A DNA stretch of 64,000 nt from contig NC_089991.1 of the NCBI RefSeq assembly GCF_036417845.1, forward strand, positions 9,925,001 to 9,989,000, given 5' to 3'. This document shows positions 1 through 12,185 of this stretch, one piece after another. Numbering within the stretch: position 1 is the stretch's first letter; every line of letters begins with the position of its first letter. The DNA comes from Apteryx mantelli. Its lineage: Eukaryota; Chordata; Aves; Apterygiformes; Apterygidae. Below the pieces are notes generated by a model. It made no database searches and was not told the origin of the DNA. It worked only from the letters and a program-made list of their open reading frames with translations. Position numbers and translations under genes: made by a program.

Positions 1-99
1 GCATGGGGGGGGGGGTCCTGTGTGTCTCCCTTCGTGGCCTCGGCTCCAGGAGCAGCCACGCCGCCGGCGCAGCAGAGCCCGCCGAGGGGCAGAGTCGGT

Positions 100-185
100 G
101 CCTCCTAATTAATCCAGCCCTGGATTATTAAAAACAAGACGAGGCCTTTGCAAATCAGATTAGTGGAGCTCTGAGGCAGGCTGCG
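100..185. promoter_or_regulatory. AT-rich island with homeodomain words (enhancer-like)
   Basis: An AT-rich stretch in a GC-rich background, containing TAATTAAT, GGATTATT and TTTGCAAAT. The dense TAAT and bicoid-type words with no coding potential resemble a conserved non-coding element. Conservation was not tested. Confidence 0.3.
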
Positions 186-864
186 GCGGGTGCCTACTAG
201 TTAATGCCGAGGCTCTGGGAGCACCGGCCCTGTGGGGACCCTCGCGGCTCCGGCTGGGAGAGGTGCTGCAGGGGGCCCGGGTGGGGGGCTGTTTCGGAGA
301 CCCCTGTGCGCGGGGTGAAAGCTGCAGGGAGCTGGGAAGAGCGGGTCCGGCCTCAGCCGCGCTCGCGCACCCCCCGGCTCTGAGCGGGTCCGGCGGTGGG
401 AGCGGCGCGGGGCTGGCAGGGCGCAGGGGAGCTGCGACACGCGCGTGCGAGCCCCCGACCACCACGGGGGACACGGCACGGGCAGACCCTCGTGTTCGCT
501 CCTCAGCGCCAGCTCCTGCCCAAATTCACGGCCACCGCCAAGGACGAGTCCTGGCACGGGGAGAAACGCCGTGAGGACGTGGCCCTCCCACTCAGACCCT
601 GTTCATGCCTCCCCAAATACCCCCCCCCCCCGCCCCAAGCGCAACCCATCTCCAGCCCGCGGCTCCCTCCAGGGCTCAGCCTCCTTCCACCTTGGCATCT
701 ACTAACAGCTAAATTTCCCACCCCGATGGAAAAAAAGATTCTTGCCCTCGCCCCCGGCCCAGCTCGGGCTCCTAACGCCCTCGCTGAGCCCCAGCGGCCT
801 GGCTGCCCCCCGCGGCCGTGCCGCGTGGGCGGTGGGACAGCTGCTCGTCCCATCCATACGTCTG

Positions 865-893
865 TCCATCCGTCCGTCCGTCCGTCCGTCTGT
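865..893. repeat. (CCGT)n tetranucleotide microsatellite
   Basis: About six copies of CCGT/CCAT with minor interruptions, in otherwise unique GC-rich DNA. Confidence 0.85.
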
Positions 894-967
894 CCTGCGG
901 CAGCCCTGCTCCGGGCGCTGACGTCAGCGCTCCCGGCAGCCGGGCGGTGGGCGGGCGGCACCGCTCC

Positions 968-1058
968 TATTGTATTAAAAATAATACAGCGGAGCGCAAA
1001 TTCATTACAGATAAGTGTGACAGCCAGGAGGAATTAACGAGCCCGTCTCTTAGCGCCT
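968..1058. promoter_or_regulatory. Enhancer-like island with GATA and TGACAG words
   Basis: It carries TATTAAAAATAATAC, AGATAAG (1009-1015) and TGACAG (1018-1023, a MEIS/TGIF word) in a sharply AT-richer segment next to the CCGT microsatellite. Confidence 0.3.
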
Positions 1059-2204
1059 GACAGACGCCTCCTTTTGTTCCTGGGATGGGTCCTTGAGTCT
1101 TTCAATCTTTGGAGATGCCTTGGCTCATCAAGCGCATCCTCCCCCAGTAGCTTCCAGTGTGCCTGGGGGTCTGGTCCCAGTAGGAGCTGCGGCAGGGCCA
1201 GCAGGGCCATCCCGCGTGCCGGAGCCCAGCGGCGGAGCCTGGCCTGCCCTCGCCGGGGCTCGGTGGCCGGCGCCTGCTCAGGAGCGCTGTCCCCAGGGGG
1301 GTGCGGGACCCCGCGGCGGGGCGCCCGGGGGGGGGGGGAGGTGGGCGCCGCAGCCCCGCCGCTCGCGGCCCCCGTTCCTGCTGCTGCGAGAAGCACGAGG
1401 CTCGGGCGAGCCGCGGCCAACCGCCCCGGCGCTCCAGCTGCCGGTGCCAGCACAGCAACCGCAGCAGGCGGCTGGCGGGCGCCCAGCTCTGCCCCGCGGG
1501 ACGGGCGCCGGGGTCTGCCCGCGAGCCGGGGGCGCCCGCCTTTGCTGCCGCTCTGCCACCCCATGGGCCCCCCACAGATGCTCCCGGGATGAGGAGCGCA
1601 GGGCAGGAGGGTCCTGGAGCCGAGCTCCTATGTTTGGAGGATGTTCCCAGGGCCGGGGCCTCGTGCCTGGCACGGGCAGCGCTCAGTGCGCCAGCGCTGG
1701 CCCGGCTCCGCTCCGCAGCCCGGCGGCAGCAGTCCCGGGGCGGCGTGACTCACGGGTGCCTGCGTGGAGCCGGGCAGGAAGGGAAGGGAAGGGAGAGGAG
1801 GGGGGCAGCGCCGTGGCCAGATGGAGGAGGAAGTGCCCAGTGCTGCCAAGTCCTGCAAGTCGCCTCCGTGCCGGCTCGTGGGGGCAGCGCGGCAGGGATG
1901 GAGCCAGCGCCGGTGCCAGGGCCCTGGCAGTGCTTCGCTCTGCTCCCACTGGTGCCTGGGGAAAGGGCACGGGGCCGGCTGTGGCTGCGGCATCGCCAGG
2001 CACACCGGGGGGGCAGCTCTCCACCGGCAGCGATGCCATCGTCCCCAGACCCTGCACCCCATGCAGGGACCTTGCAAGGTCCCAGCTGCCGTGGGCAAAG
2101 CTCCCGGGTGGAGCCGGGCTCGGCTCAGCCTGGGGGACCCTCGTGCCTGAACGCTTGCACCCCTCCCTGCCGCACCGCAGCTGCCCTGGCCGGCTGCTGC
2201 CCAT

Positions 2205-2470
2205 TAGCACAGGGCAATTATTTTATTTATTCCTTCCCCCCGCGCAACCCGATCTTTGCAGAAAATAATTATTGGCCCTCCTCATCTCACCAAGGGATTA
2301 AAAGTGGTTAACTTCATTTCCACAGGCTTTGTTAGGCTGGTTTTCCCTCGGCTGCTGCACAAGGCGATTTCCACAGTGCCACTTAGGCCGCTTTTATCAG
2401 GTTGTCTTCTGGAGGTAATTGGGTTTTTCAGGAGCCTGTTTAAAATTCGCAGCCCAGCCTCTTAAACAAA
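2205..2470. promoter_or_regulatory. Enhancer-like AT-rich island
   Basis: About 260 bases of non-repetitive AT-richer DNA with CAATTATTTTATTTATT, AAATAATTATTGG, GTTAACTT and GGTAATTGGG, flanked by CpG-rich sequence. No splice-bounded exon is visible. Confidence 0.35.
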
Positions 2471-2601
2471 ACAAAAACAGCAGCGGGGAGAAGGGGAAGA
2501 GGCAGCACAAAATACGCAGCAGCTGCAGCCTCAGAAGAGCGTCCCTCTTGGGGCCGGCCCCCGGCAGCGATGGGGACGGGGACAGGCGCCGCAGTGCCAC
2601 G

Positions 2602-2627
2602 CCGGAGCCGGAGCCGGAGCCGGAGCC
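2602..2627. repeat. (GGAGCC)n hexanucleotide repeat
   Basis: Four tandem copies of GGAGCC inside a CpG-rich stretch (about 2530-2880). Confidence 0.85.
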
Positions 2628-3190
2628 TCCTCGCGCAGCAGCCGAGCACGGTCGGGTCGCGGCGGAGCGGAGCGCAGCGGAGGCTGCCAGCCCCGGCCCG
2701 CGGGGACAGCGCGACGCGGGGACGCTAAACGTGCCCGTGGGACATGCCGGCGGGTTGATCCCTCCTTCCTCCGACAGCCTCCAATGCCGGGTGCCGGCGC
2801 GGCTCGTACCCCTCCGCGGTGCTGGGGCCGGCCCCGAAGCACGCCGCGAGCCCACGCGGGGGCCGGGCCCGTGGGACCAGCAATGGGCCAAATCCACCCC
2901 CCTCCCCGGAGCAACTCTCGCAGCATGTCTTCTGCCGGCCCGATGCTGGGAGAGGGAATAACCTTCCCCTGCCCTCGGCACGCTGGGCGAGACTCTGTCC
3001 CTGATAAGAGCCAGCGCTTAATTTTAAAAATCGGCGACCGGCAGCTCCTGGAAAACAGCACCGCGGGGCCGGTGGGCTGAGTCGCCCGGCGCAGCCTGGC
3101 CGCGCTCCCCTCCCCGTCCCCGGGGATTGATTTCTGGTCGGGCGAGCAAGTGCCATTTCCCTGTTTTGCTAAGGAGCTGGGAGGCAGGCA

Positions 3191-3213
3191 AGGAGGAGGA
3201 GGAGGAGGAGGAG
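3191..3213. repeat. (GGA)n trinucleotide repeat
   Basis: About seven perfect GGA copies on the plus strand. Confidence 0.85.
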
Positions 3214-5739
3214 CGGGGGGGCCTTGCTCTCCCGGGCCCCGATCTGCCCGAAGCGTGGGATCTCCTCCCCACCGACGCGCAGGCATCTTCCTACCCCAAC
3301 TACAGACGACGCGGGTATTTGTACAGAAGGTGCATAACACGCGTGCACCCTCCTTCCCGGGGCAAAGCAGCAGGATCCGGCCCTGGGGGAATTCCCGGGT
3401 GCCTCCCTAGCAGCGGGCTTTGCTGGCTGGACGGGGGAGCCTCCTGCCCGGCTGCCCTGCCTGCCCTGCGCCGCGCACAGCAAAGCGCCCCTGCAACCAG
3501 AGGGGCTCCGTGCCGACGGCAGCGGCTTTTCCTGCTCCTCTGCATCACCGTTGCAGACCCGTCGGCACCATTATCACGAACCCATCAGCATCGCTACCGC
3601 AGGCCCCCCGGCATCACTAGCACAGACCCCTCTGCCCCCTCTCGCCATGCTCCCGCGCCCCGGGGCGGGCGGCTGTGCTGGGTGCCCCCAGCCCCTCTCC
3701 CTGCCCGCGGCGGGCGCCGGCGGGTCCGGCGCTGCCCGGCTCCATGCTGCCGGGGCGCAGTGTGGGCCGCGTTGTAGGTGGTGCGGAAGATGCTGCACCA
3801 GATGGTCGGCGGGGCCGGATCGCGGCACCGCACGCAATTAGGGATGCGCGCGTCCCCCGGGGGGCTGCTTGCAAGAGCTGTTTGTAAACTGGTGCCTGCA
3901 CAGCCTGAGCAAGCGCCTGGCTCGTCCCGAGGCCGCGGGCGCTCCAGGGCTGGGACCAAGGGGGGCCGGGGAAGGAGGGGACCAAGCTCCCAGCTGTTCT
4001 CCTGCACAGCAGCATCCCCAGAGGGTGCGAACGCTCCTGGGAGCGCTTCATCTTCCAGAGCTCCCTGTAAAGGAGCCCAGCTCTAAACGTGTGCGAAAGA
4101 GAGTGACAGAGGGGCCCAATCTCCCAGCGAAAGGGCCCACAGGGGTAGGGACCTATCTAAGAAACGCGCAGCCTGGCAGCGCCTCCGTCGCTGCACAGTC
4201 ACAGCTTGGCTTTGCTGCTTGTGCTCCATGCCCTGCACGGGGAGCTCTGCCTGCGCAGGGGGCCGGCAGCTGCCGCCGCTGCCAGGGACGTGCAGAGCCC
4301 GGGGCTGGCCGCGTCCTCACTCTGCGCCGGGCTGCAGCACACCACCGCGCCGCAGCTGCCCCGGCGGCGGCGGTGACGGAGCCTCGCGGCCGAGCGCTGC
4401 AGTGGCGACTCCCGGGCCGCGCGGCTCCCGGAGCGCAGCGTGCGTCCGGTGTCTCTGTGCCGTGCATTATTAAACAGAGCCACTGCAGCCCCTCGCTGCT
4501 TCTCCCGGCTTGGCTGCGCAGGGAGCGGCTTGGGGGAACCGCGGTTCCTCTCTGCAGTCTCAGGCGGGAGATTTAGGCTCGCTGCAGGTACGGCTCATTC
4601 CCCTAAGCGGTTTATGACCCCTCAGGTTATTCCGGCAGCCGCTTCCCACCCCTCCAGCCAACGCGGGATGAGTTCCAGCTCCCCATAAAAAGCCACCGTG
4701 CATTCAGCCGCGGTGCTATCACCTACACTGCTTTCTCCTGCCCACACAGCAGGTACTTATAGCACTTACATCCCCGACGCCGTACATAAAGGCGCACTTG
4801 CGCGCAGTCCACCGCATCAGTAGTGAAGGCAGGCACGCGCACCCGCGCAGCTCTGCGGGGCAGGCGGGAGCGGAGCGGGGAGCCCCCGCGCCCCGGCACG
4901 GCCGCCCCGTCCTCCCCACGATCGCCGCTGGGGAAGCGGCCAGCCCAAGCAGCGGAGGCGGCCGGGATGGTGCTGGGAGCGGGTGCCCGAGGCCCCCTGC
5001 AGCCCCTTTCACGGGCTCGGTGCTGCAATGGGAATTGGGCGCCTGCTCCCTGCAGAAAACCTCGTGGGGGTTATAGCCATCCCCGGGGCACCGGGGGGGA
5101 AAGGCGCAGAGCACGGGTGCATGCTTCACTCCAGATTCGGCAAACAGGCTGCAGCAGCGGGACCCAGGCATCCGAGCGCCAGTCCCCTCCAGCGGCAGCT
5201 CCCCGCAAGTTAGACCTCCGGTCCCCAACTCTCCTGGGGTTCGACCTCCGCCTCGTGCTGACGCAGCTCTTGGCTTTGTTCAGGTCCCACAAACCCAGCC
5301 TTCCCCCTGGCCTCTCTCCAGCGGCAGCACGGCCAGGACGGAGACCCCGGGGCGGTTTATCCCCCGCAGCCACCTCCGGCGAGCACCCTGCTCGGCCGAG
5401 GCCGGAGACCGGGGAGGGAAGGTGCATCGGGGGCACCAGTGACGGCTGACCCTGCTCTGCCCAACCTCCCAGCCCAGCCAGGGCAGAGCCCCATCTTCCC
5501 GGGCGAGAACGGCCCGCCGGAGAGGGGGTTCACGAGCCGAGATGCCCCAAACCCCGGGTGACGGAGCCGGCTGAGGGCCACGACGCCGGCGCCTCTCCAA
5601 GAGCTGCTGGGGCCCCGGCCAGGAAACGACCGGCGCCTGTTTTCTGCGGGGTTTGGCTCAGACCCTTCCCACCTGGGCGCTTGCAAAGGCGAAAAAAGCC
5701 TGGCCTGGCCCCCCGCTCACCACCACCCGCCACGCTCCC

Positions 5740-6190
5740 CAGGCAGGACCGTGCCCCGAATCCGCCCGGAGGAGCGTGCCCGAGCTGCTGCCCCGCTCCC
5801 GCGGCATCCACCCGCCGCGGCTCCCGCGCCGCCGCAACCCCCCGGCCGGCTGCGCCGCGTCCCCCCTTCGCCGCAGCGTCGCGGGCAGCCCCGGGCCGGC
5901 GCCGCCTACCTTGGTGCGAGCAGCGCCGGGCGTCCGCTGGCTCCAGCGCCTAGGGCAGCGGGGCGAGGGCCTGGCGGGGGCGGCTGGGCATCTCAGGCAG
6001 CGCGGGGCCCTGCGGGAGACAGGCGCAGCGGCGGGGTTAGCGCCCGCGCACCCGCCGGCCGAGCCCGCCTGGTCCCCGGGGCGCCACGCTGCGCCCGCGC
6101 CGGGGCCCCGCGACGAGGCGGAGAGGGACGAAGCGGAGCGAGCGCGGCCGAGGCCACCGAGCTGGCCGGGGCGCGGGGGGCACCAGGACC
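5740..6190. promoter_or_regulatory. CpG island with a possible minus-strand non-coding exon
   Basis: CpG density is very high. On the minus strand an acceptor-like GTCTCCCGCAG ends at 6010, and a donor CAAG|GTAGGC has GT at 5909-5908. These frame a 100-base segment (6009-5910) holding only a 13-codon ATG-to-TAG frame, which looks like a 5' leader exon. Its orientation is the same as HRH2. From human synteny a CPLX2-like gene in tandem with HRH2 would lie in this direction, but no CPLX2 coding sequence is visible, so the link is speculative. Confidence 0.4.
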
Positions 6191-9100
6191 GGCTGCGGGA
6201 TTATCCGCTCCGGGCCAGAGTAGGTGAAGGAGCATCTAATTGCTGTCTACATGGGCTTAATGAGATGCTAAACCACGGAGGGCTGCTGCCCTCTGCCCCC
6301 TGCCCCCAGGAGGGGTCCATGCCATCCCTGCTGGCAGCGTGGGCCAGGAGCAAGGCGCTGCCAAAGCCGGCACAGACGGGAGCCTGGCGGGGCCGTGCGG
6401 ATAGCGGCGGCCTCCGTGCAGGTGGCACGGCTCCTCGGGGTGGAGGGCTCCTCTCTCGGACTGGGGACAACGCCACCCCGGCTGCTGGCCGAGGTCTCCC
6501 GGCCGCCTCTGCGTACGCACGGCAGTTTGGATGCCTTCATTAAATATTTACAGGGCTCTCAACAATCTGAGGGTTTTAAAATTTCATATTAAGTCTGCGT
6601 TCCTCAGCTTTTAAACGATGAATTTCTTTTTTAGAGAACGTAATTGCAAGTTAAAACAAGCAGGCAAACAAAAGCCCTTACAAAGTCTTTGCAAGCTGAG
6701 AAAGCCTTTTCCTTCCTTCCAACTTCAGCTGAATGTCAGGAAGCTTTTTTTCTGTTTTTCTTTTTCTTCCCTTGTCCCTTTCCTGAATGCCCTTGAAACC
6801 CTCCCGACAAGCTCGGGGAGACATGGGCGATGCTACCTGGGCTCTCCCAAGCCCCCTGGGCTCTGCGAGCTGGCTCCGGGCAGTTTTTATACAGGTGGGC
6901 GATGCCCAGGCTGGCCCAGAGCTGCCTCCTCCGTCCCACCCTTGCAAGAGCATTGCTTATCCCAGGAACCTCCCGGCTATTCCCGCCACCGCCTTCCCCC
7001 CCCAAGCAGCCCCCGGGGCCAGCGCTGGCTTTTAGCAACTCTAAACACCCCAAAGGGGCCCCTAAACAGCCCCTCGGGGAGCGGGGCTGTTGCGGGGGTG
7101 TTTCCTGGGTGAAGGAGGATCCTGGGGAAGTCACAAATTGATCCTGACTCGCGACAAGCGCTCCGCCACCACGCTGGGGAAGGAGGGAGGGCTCGGCAAA
7201 TTGCAGATAAACAAATGACCCAAGGGAGCCAGGGCAAAACACGATTAAACAGCGACAGCGGAGGAGCACGGGCTCTAATGGATGGAGCCTGCATTTTTAA
7301 AAGCATTAGAAAGCCAGGAAGAGCTGTCCTGGTCCCGGAGGTGGGAGACAACATCAGCCCGGCCGGTGCAGCGCTCGCTGGATTTGGGGAGGGAGCAGGC
7401 TGCGCCCCGGCGTTGAGCTTTCGCAAGGACGAATTGCCGCGCTGGCAGCCAGCCCCCGGCACCACGCACGGCCCCACGGCGCTGGCGTGGGGACGGGTCC
7501 CAGGAGCCCCCATCCTGCAGGGGACGAGCGGGGTGCGACGGCCGATCGCAGCAGTGGAGGCTGCCCCGGGCCCCCCGCGCTCTGCTGGGGCTGGGGGCCG
7601 CGGGAAGGGACAGAGGGCCACGGCAGGACCCCCGAGGAGACCCCGGCAGGTGGCTGTTTCCCTGGGAAACACTGCTAAAAGCTCAGCCTAAAACGGGCTC
7701 AACAGCAGCATGAAGGTGACCTTTGCTGGGGACGCCTGCTGCCTGCGTCGGGATGCGGGAAGCGGCGAGAGGGGGCTAGGACGGGCTGGAGAGGCACGGT
7801 GAGGATGCGCGGCTGGGGGGGGGTGATTCCCACCTACAGCCCGGCGCCGAGCCGGGCTGGGCAGGAGCCATCCCCCGCTCTGCCAGACATGCCGCAGGGT
7901 GTAAATCTGCCATTCACCTTCCCTGACAGGCCAGAGCGTGGGAAGAGCGGGAGGGACGCCCTGCCTGGGTGCGCCAGCAGCCTGAGAAGGTGCGGAGGGT
8001 CCCCGAGACGCTGCTCGGCGAGCGCAGCATTGACACAGCATTTTTTTCTGGGCCGGACAGAAGGGTTTTTCCCTGCCGTTGCGATGGGCAGGGCCTGCCG
8101 TTATCCCGAAGAGGCGTCTCAGCTGGCCGGTTCATGGGGATGGATAGCTGCACTCGCTCACACTAACGATCCGTCCGTCCTGGCAACCGGCCGCCGGGAG
8201 CAGAGCCGACGTAAAGAGCGTGAGAAAGAGCAGAGCAGGGCGGCCCGCGCCAGGACGGGCCCAGCTCCGGCAGCCCCGCTCCCTGGGGACGCGGCACCCA
8301 CCAGCAGGGCGATCTTATCCAGCTGAAGGATCTGCACACAGTGTCCAGGGAAAGGTTAATGCCCAAGATGAGTCCATTAGCGAGTGCACAGCTCTTCCAC
8401 TTCGGCACCTCCTGCTCGTGGCACCCTGCTTTTCCAGCCGACCTTGTCCAGCTGGTGACATTCCTGTATTTCAGAGTCACTTAGGCAGTCCGGCCGGGGA
8501 AGGGAGGGAGCAGCGTGTGCAGGGCAGGAGGCTCTGGACCACGTCTCGGCATGCTTCTTACAGCCTGCTACGCGCCATCCTGTCTCTCCGCGCCGGGACA
8601 CAAAAGGCTCGGGGTGTCGTGCCATGCCTGGCAGTCCCTGGAGCAATCGCGGGCAGAGCCCTGCGTCTGAGCGACCCCGTCACATGTCCCTGCTCCCTTC
8701 AGCCTCTCCAGCCTCCACGCTTCTTGCGGATCTCACTTTGTCCCGCGGCCAGGCTGGAGCTCTGGGCTCGGCAGTGAGGGGACGCGCTGGCCAAGGCAAG
8801 GAGCCGCTCGGAGATGTTAGCATAAGAGCTTTGGGGCCACCAGCACCCACCGCACACAAGAGCCGAGGTCCGGGCCCTGGCCGCGGCTCCCGGGCGGCGA
8901 GAGGCAGGACAGTGGCTCAGGATGGATTTGCAGCTGCGTTCCCAGGTGCAGAGCCGCGGCCCCGGCAGCCTGCAGGGAAGGGCTAACCTGCACGGACGTT
9001 TCACAGCTGCGATGCACCTGATCGGGGCTCGCTCCTGAGCCAGCACGTGCCACCGGAGCTGGCGGCAGGGCCAGGCCAGCCCAGGGTGCTCCCGGCAGAG

Positions 9101-11279
9101 AGGCACCGACAGCAGAGACTCAGCACCACTGGGAAAAGCAAGTCTCCGCAGAGCTGTTGCCTCAGCCTCCCAATCTATTCCTGCCAGCCGCGGGCTGGGT
9201 CCTGCAGTGCTGCTCAGAGCATTTTTCCCTCGAAAGCTCTCGCTGCCAGCCCAGCCAGGACCGGCCGGGGTCATGCAGTCCCTGGGCTCCGTCATTTGAT
9301 TAAGATGAATGACGTTTCTGAGCATTTTGTGAGTATTTCACTGGAAAGCTGCAGGGAACAGCTGAGGGGAAGGACCCGGGCGGACTGGCTGGTTACAAGA
9401 GGACCAGGCACCTGCAGGACAAAACAGCATGGAAAAGGCAGCCGGGGCTCCTGGCACGTCTCAGTGAGGTACCAGCTGAACCAGCAAAATGCCAGAGCCA
9501 GGGAAGATGGCCAGGAAGTCCCTGGCTGGGAGAGGCGTGCGGTCCAGGCCTGTGTGGCCGGGAGCGCCCCACGGAGCTGGGAGAGGCGGAGGGGAAAGCT
9601 CCTGGGACGCAAGCGGAAGGAGCGCTCACGCGAGAGCGCCCGCGGGAGCGCGGCTTGTTTACCCTGGCTCAGCAGCCCTGATTGCTCTCTATAAATATAC
9701 CAGGCGAGTAAACACCAGGGAGGGAGAAGGCGCGTTTAAACTCGAGGATGATGCTGGCATAAGAACAAATGGGAAGGTTTGGCCAGGAATAAACCGAGGC
9801 TGCAGACGAGGAGACGGATCCTCCGGCCACGAGCGCGGTCCCCGCTCCGGAGCGGCCTCGTGGCGGCAGTTGGGCTGTTGGGAGAGCATGTGATGCCCGA
9901 GCACTGGAGCTCCTCGGCGGAGGGAAAGCCAGCGGCTGCGCCGCAGTGACTGCGCCCGCCTGCGAGCCACCGGCTGGGTCTCCTGGCCTGCGCTTCGAGA
10001 GCCGGTGCATGCGCGCGGGTACGTCGGCATCCAGCTGCGAGCGGCGGCACCGGCTCTTCCCTGGACGGCTCCTCCCCAGACAGACAGTTTGTACCTGAGC
10101 TCAGCTGGAACTTCGCAGCTCTGGTGCTAAAATCGTGATTGGAAACTCGATGAGGCTTCCCTCCTTTCCCAGATAAAGCAGGACGGGGCCTGGCTCGCTC
10201 CGCCTGGCAGCAGGCTGCTACAGAAACACGGGGAAGAGCTAAGGTGCGAACCGCAATCATCCTCCAGCTCTGCGAGGTGTTAATAGCTCTGTCTAGTTGG
10301 GGTCATTTCAATACTAATGTCATCGTGCAAGGCAATCGAAGAAACAAACACTCAGCCCACAGCCAAGGGAGACTTCGAGACATTTTTCTGCGTCAGTTTG
10401 TCTCAGCTGAGCTCTCCCCGGCTTCCCCGGGAACACGCAGTGCTGGTACGCCAGGAGCGGTGCCAGCGGCCGCGGCCCCAGGCAGAGCGCCCTGTTTCTC
10501 CTGGCCATGCTGGAGCTGGCACAAGTGCCCCTCGGGCTCGTCCCAGGGCCCTGCAGCCTCGGCGGGGCACGAGGGCTGGTTTTGCAGCGTGAACACCTCT
10601 CTGCTCCCTCCGCCTCGATCCATCCTTTGCTTTCATGCGTTTGCCAATCCTGGGACCTCCGCCTGACTCAAATTGCTCAGGGTCCTTCACCGACCTCAGC
10701 CAGAGGCTGCCACCACCTCCAGAGTCCAGCTGGGTGCACAGAGCAGCTCAGCTCCGTCCTGAGCAGAGGTCCAAGCCCTGCTTTGCTCCTGTGAGTCACC
10801 ACGCTGACTGCCTCGGGCAGCGGCTGCCCGGTCACGCTCGTGCCATGTGGGTGGCACTGCTACGGTGGCGTGCTGCCAGGCCTGGCTCAAAGCGGGCCAC
10901 CTGCCCCGTGTGCTGCAGACACGGCAGCGAGAGGGGCTGGAGCCCCTCGAGGGCACCGGAGGGACCACGAAGGCACAGTGCAGCGGGGAGAGGGGCTGGA
11001 GCCCAGGGGTTAGAGGACCATGGAGAGACGGTGCAGTGGGGATGGTCCACGCGTGGCTGGCCTCAGATGAAGGAGGGATGGATGAGGGAGACAGGGGATG
11101 GGAAGGAGCAGGAAGAGTGTGGCGGGGTACCCGGCTCCCCAGTGCAGAGGGCTGCGAGGGAGCCTCCGCCGGGTGCAAGCGAGGGCTGGCAGAGGGGCCC
11201 AGGCTGCCTCCCCCCCGCTTGGAGAAACCCCCACGCGAGCGATGGCCAGGCAGCGAGAGGGGAGCGGCGAGGCAGAGCC
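6191..11279. other. GC-rich non-coding DNA
   Basis: Mostly unique sequence without supported exons. Weak AT-richer pockets occur near 7130-7310, 9285-9345 and 10240-10400. Confidence 0.5.
6535..6690. promoter_or_regulatory. Enhancer-like AT-rich island next to a CpG island
   Basis: It contains AAATATTTACA (FOX-like), repeated TTTTAAA words and GTAATTGCAAG. It lies about 350 bases from the CpG island 5740-6190, so it could be a proximal enhancer for that candidate promoter. Confidence 0.3.
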
Positions 11280-11442
11280 CGGGAGGGACGCAGCCATCCC
11301 CGGCCTCGGCCCTGCTGGGGGCCGCCGGGGAGGCACCGCTCAGCCCTGCATCCCGCATCCCGCATCCGCATCCCGCCTGCCGCAGCCCCGCGGCCGCCGC
11401 CCCGTTACATAACCCGGCAGCCCCGGGAGGCACGGCGGGCCG

Positions 11443-11480
11443 GTGCCCGTGCCCGTGCCCGTGCCCGTGCCCGTGCCCGC
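11443..11480. repeat. (GTGCCC)n hexanucleotide repeat
   Basis: About six perfect copies of GTGCCC at the heart of the CpG island 11280-11910. It is one of several short-period repeats packed into this island. Confidence 0.9.
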
Positions 11481-11560
11481 CCGCCGGGCCCGGCCCCCCC
11501 GGGCTCTGCGGCACGGCGAGCCCGCCCCCGGCCCGGCCCGGCCCGGCCCCGCACCCACCT

Positions 11561-11587
11561 GGCTCGGCTCGGCTCGGCTCGGCTCGG
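11561..11587. repeat. (GGCTC)n pentanucleotide repeat
   Basis: About five copies of GGCTC, directly preceded by a short run of GGCCC (11530-11549) in the same CpG island. Confidence 0.9.
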
Positions 11588-11831
11588 CCCGGCGCGGCTC
11601 CGCTCCGCTCCGCCCGTCCGTCCGTCCGCCCCCGGCGCAGGGAAGCAGCCGCCGCCGGAAGGGAGGCGGGAGCCGTAACGGCGGGGGGGGCCCGGTGCTG
11701 GCTCCCCCTCCGCCGCCGCCGCCGCCCGGCCTCCGGGCGGGGCCGGCCCCGCGCCCGCCCCCCGCCCGCCCCGCCGCCGCCCGCGCCTCGCTCCCCGCCC
11801 GGCAACTGCCCCGCTCCGCGGCGATTCCCCC

Positions 11832-11863
11832 CCGCACCGCACCGCACCGCACCGCACCGCACA
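11832..11863. repeat. (CCGCA)n pentanucleotide repeat
   Basis: Six copies of CCGCA at the right edge of the CpG island 11280-11910. Confidence 0.9.
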
Positions 11864-11914
11864 GGTGCCCCCCGGTACCCAGCCGCTCCCCCCGCCCGCT
11901 GCCTGGCCGCGTCC

Positions 11915-12185
11915 CCCGGCACCTGGCAATTGCCCCCGTTGCCTGGCCACCCCCCACCCCCCGGGATCCAGCATTTCCCCCCGTAGCCGGCAATTGCTCC
12001 CCCGGTTCCCAGTCACCCCCCTCCCTGGTTCCCGGCCCTGCCCCTGGTGTCCAGTAATTGCCCGGGTGCTTGGCCATGCTGCCGAGGACCCAGCAATTCC
12101 CCCCCGGGCCTGGCCACCCCCCCTGCCCCCACCTGGCAGTTTCCCCTCTGCCATCCAGCAATTCCCGGTGCTCGGCCTTCCCTCC
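11915..12185. repeat. Degenerate minisatellite with a CAATTGCC / CAGCAATTCCCC core
   Basis: Words such as GGCAATTGCCCCC, CAGCATTTCCCCC, GGCAATTGCTCCC, CAGTAATTGCCC and CAGCAATTCCCC recur every 25-55 bases, separated by CCTGGCCACCCC-like spacers. The period is irregular, which suggests an old decayed array. Confidence 0.6.

Larger units (their letters stand above)
1..5739. other. GC-rich non-coding DNA
   Basis: No recognisable exon. Beyond the elements listed separately, CpG-dense patches occur near 1190-1560, 2530-2880, 3640-3860, 4260-4450 and 4800-4960. Long open frames here follow from GC-richness and show no protein-family resemblance. Confidence 0.5.
11280..11910. promoter_or_regulatory. 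Large CpG island, candidate promoter
   Basis: Nearly uninterrupted CpG-rich DNA with several short tandem repeats. Donor-like words occur on both strands (minus CAG|GTGGGT near 11560; plus CAG|GTGCCC near 11864), so the direction of any transcript cannot be decided. Long frames run open on both strands only because stop codons are rare in such DNA. Confidence 0.5.

Noticed and set aside
1093-2268. 391-codon open frame on the plus strand
   Set aside because: Composition typical of random GC-rich DNA, with several other frames open over the same stretch and no splice or family evidence.
1-5900. Possible CPLX2 coding exons left of the CpG islands
   Set aside because: Neither the short first coding exon (MDFVMKQ start) nor the Glu/Lys-rich second exon of complexin was found on the minus strand.
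10696-11922. 408-codon open frame on the minus strand (and overlapping plus-strand frames) in the CpG island
   Set aside because: The translation is Gly/Arg/Ala/Pro low complexity with repeat-derived runs, and opposite-strand frames are equally open. This is expected where stops are rare, and no family resemblance was seen.
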